Below are positions 63,816 to 64,000 of a stretch of DNA of 64,000 nucleotides, piece by piece; the stretch's first letter is position 1, and every line of letters starts with the position of its first letter. The DNA lies in the NCBI GenBank assembly GCA_029209985.1, contig JARGNZ010000006.1, forward strand, positions 1 to 64,000. The letters run 5' to 3'. The notes below the pieces were generated by a model. It did not search any database. It worked only from the letters and a program-made list of their open reading frames with translations, and was not told the origin of the DNA. This DNA comes from Parvibaculaceae bacterium (GTDB taxonomy: Bacteria > Pseudomonadota > Alphaproteobacteria > Parvibaculales > Parvibaculaceae). Both the position numbers and the translations under genes were made by a program.

Positions 63816-64000
63816 ATGAGTGAATTGAAATTGCCGGGAATTGTGCCTTGGGGCCGTCGGTTGAGTGAGTACCAAGCCTTTTTTGACCTCCCTGACCTGG
63901 CAGGCGTGCGCGTGTTGGATGTGGGAGGGGGGCCGTCTTCTTTTCGGGGGGAAGCAGCGCAAACGGGTGCCCATGCTTTTGCGCTAGACCCGCTTTATCA
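63816..64000 (+). CDS. SAM-dependent methyltransferase-like protein (partial, 3' cut)
   Basis: Partial: the window ends inside the gene. About 61 codons are visible. VRVLDVGGGPSSFRGEAAQTG and AFALDPLY match the AdoMet-binding strand and the acidic residue after it. The target is unknown. GGAG stands 6 bases before the ATG at 63816; earlier in-frame ATGs (63804, 63810, 63813) are possible. Confidence 0.65.
   Translation, partial: MSELKLPGIVPWGRRLSEYQAFFDLPDLAGVRVLDVGGGPSSFRGEAAQTGAHAFALDPLY

Overview
The window is a chromosomal stretch of an alphaproteobacterium. The best markers are the divK-pleD pair behind a DUF3572 gene, a MipZ division-site ATPase, the clpS-clpA pair, a pyrB gene coupled to a dihydroorotase-like gene that has lost its metal ligands, the run pyrB/pyrC-plsY-dprA-topA-rnr-DUF983-Nudix-rpmG, and a DUF1489 gene after the methylcrotonyl-CoA carboxylase genes. 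Base composition is moderate, with no strong GC bias at third positions. I cannot place it to genus from sequence alone. Start codons are mostly ATG, but GTG and TTG starts are common (mgtE, DUF1489, clpA, the PAP2 gene, pleD).

Layout. 0-3 kb: a secreted LprI-like protein, an SDR oxidoreductase and the MgtE magnesium channel. 3-9.6 kb: a leucine/isovalerate catabolic operon (isovaleryl-CoA dehydrogenase, thiolase, both methylcrotonyl-CoA carboxylase subunits, DUF1489) preceded by three inverted repeats. 9.6-18.2 kb: panC, an SH3/COG3650 protein, mipZ, a membrane DnaJ-domain protein, a D,D-carboxypeptidase with a SPOR domain, and clpS-clpA. 18.2-28.8 kb: mostly minus-strand metabolic and repair genes (beta-propeller lipoprotein, HIT, FemAB/GNAT-like protein, RidA, a diguanylate cyclase, a hydroxyacid dehydrogenase, dinB coupled to a ROK kinase, HAD, DUF3572) with one plus-strand PAP2 gene. 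29-31.2 kb: divK-pleD and then a strongly structured gap that may encode an RNA.

31.2-49 kb: a long, mostly minus-strand block: HAD phosphatase, aldehyde dehydrogenase, rpmG, MFS, two Nudix hydrolases, DUF983, rnr, topA, dprA, plsY, pyrC', pyrB, an AEC carrier and ruvX. Only a small unknown gene at 42.8 kb runs the other way, between topA and dprA. 49-57.8 kb: gatC-gatA-gatB (the tRNA amidotransferase), a lysine/alanine-repeat histone H1-like gene, a small secreted protein, a glutathione transferase, a Sel1-like protein, TesB, an epoxide-hydrolase-like enzyme and a nuclease.

58-64 kb is the accessory end. It starts at a tRNA-Ser(GCU) and carries an AT-richer sulfotransferase gene, a 64-residue unknown gene behind two tandem, covarying RNA hairpins, and an operon of a large TonB-dependent receptor and a di-heme cytochrome c peroxidase. 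That operon sits behind a perfect 7-1-7 Fur box. A possible small RNA and the start of a methyltransferase gene, cut by the window end, follow. The most novel candidates are the tandem-hairpin leader (59.13-59.19 kb), the structured gap after pleD (31.0-31.2 kb), the iron-controlled receptor/peroxidase pair, and the orphan-terminator small RNA at 63.7 kb.
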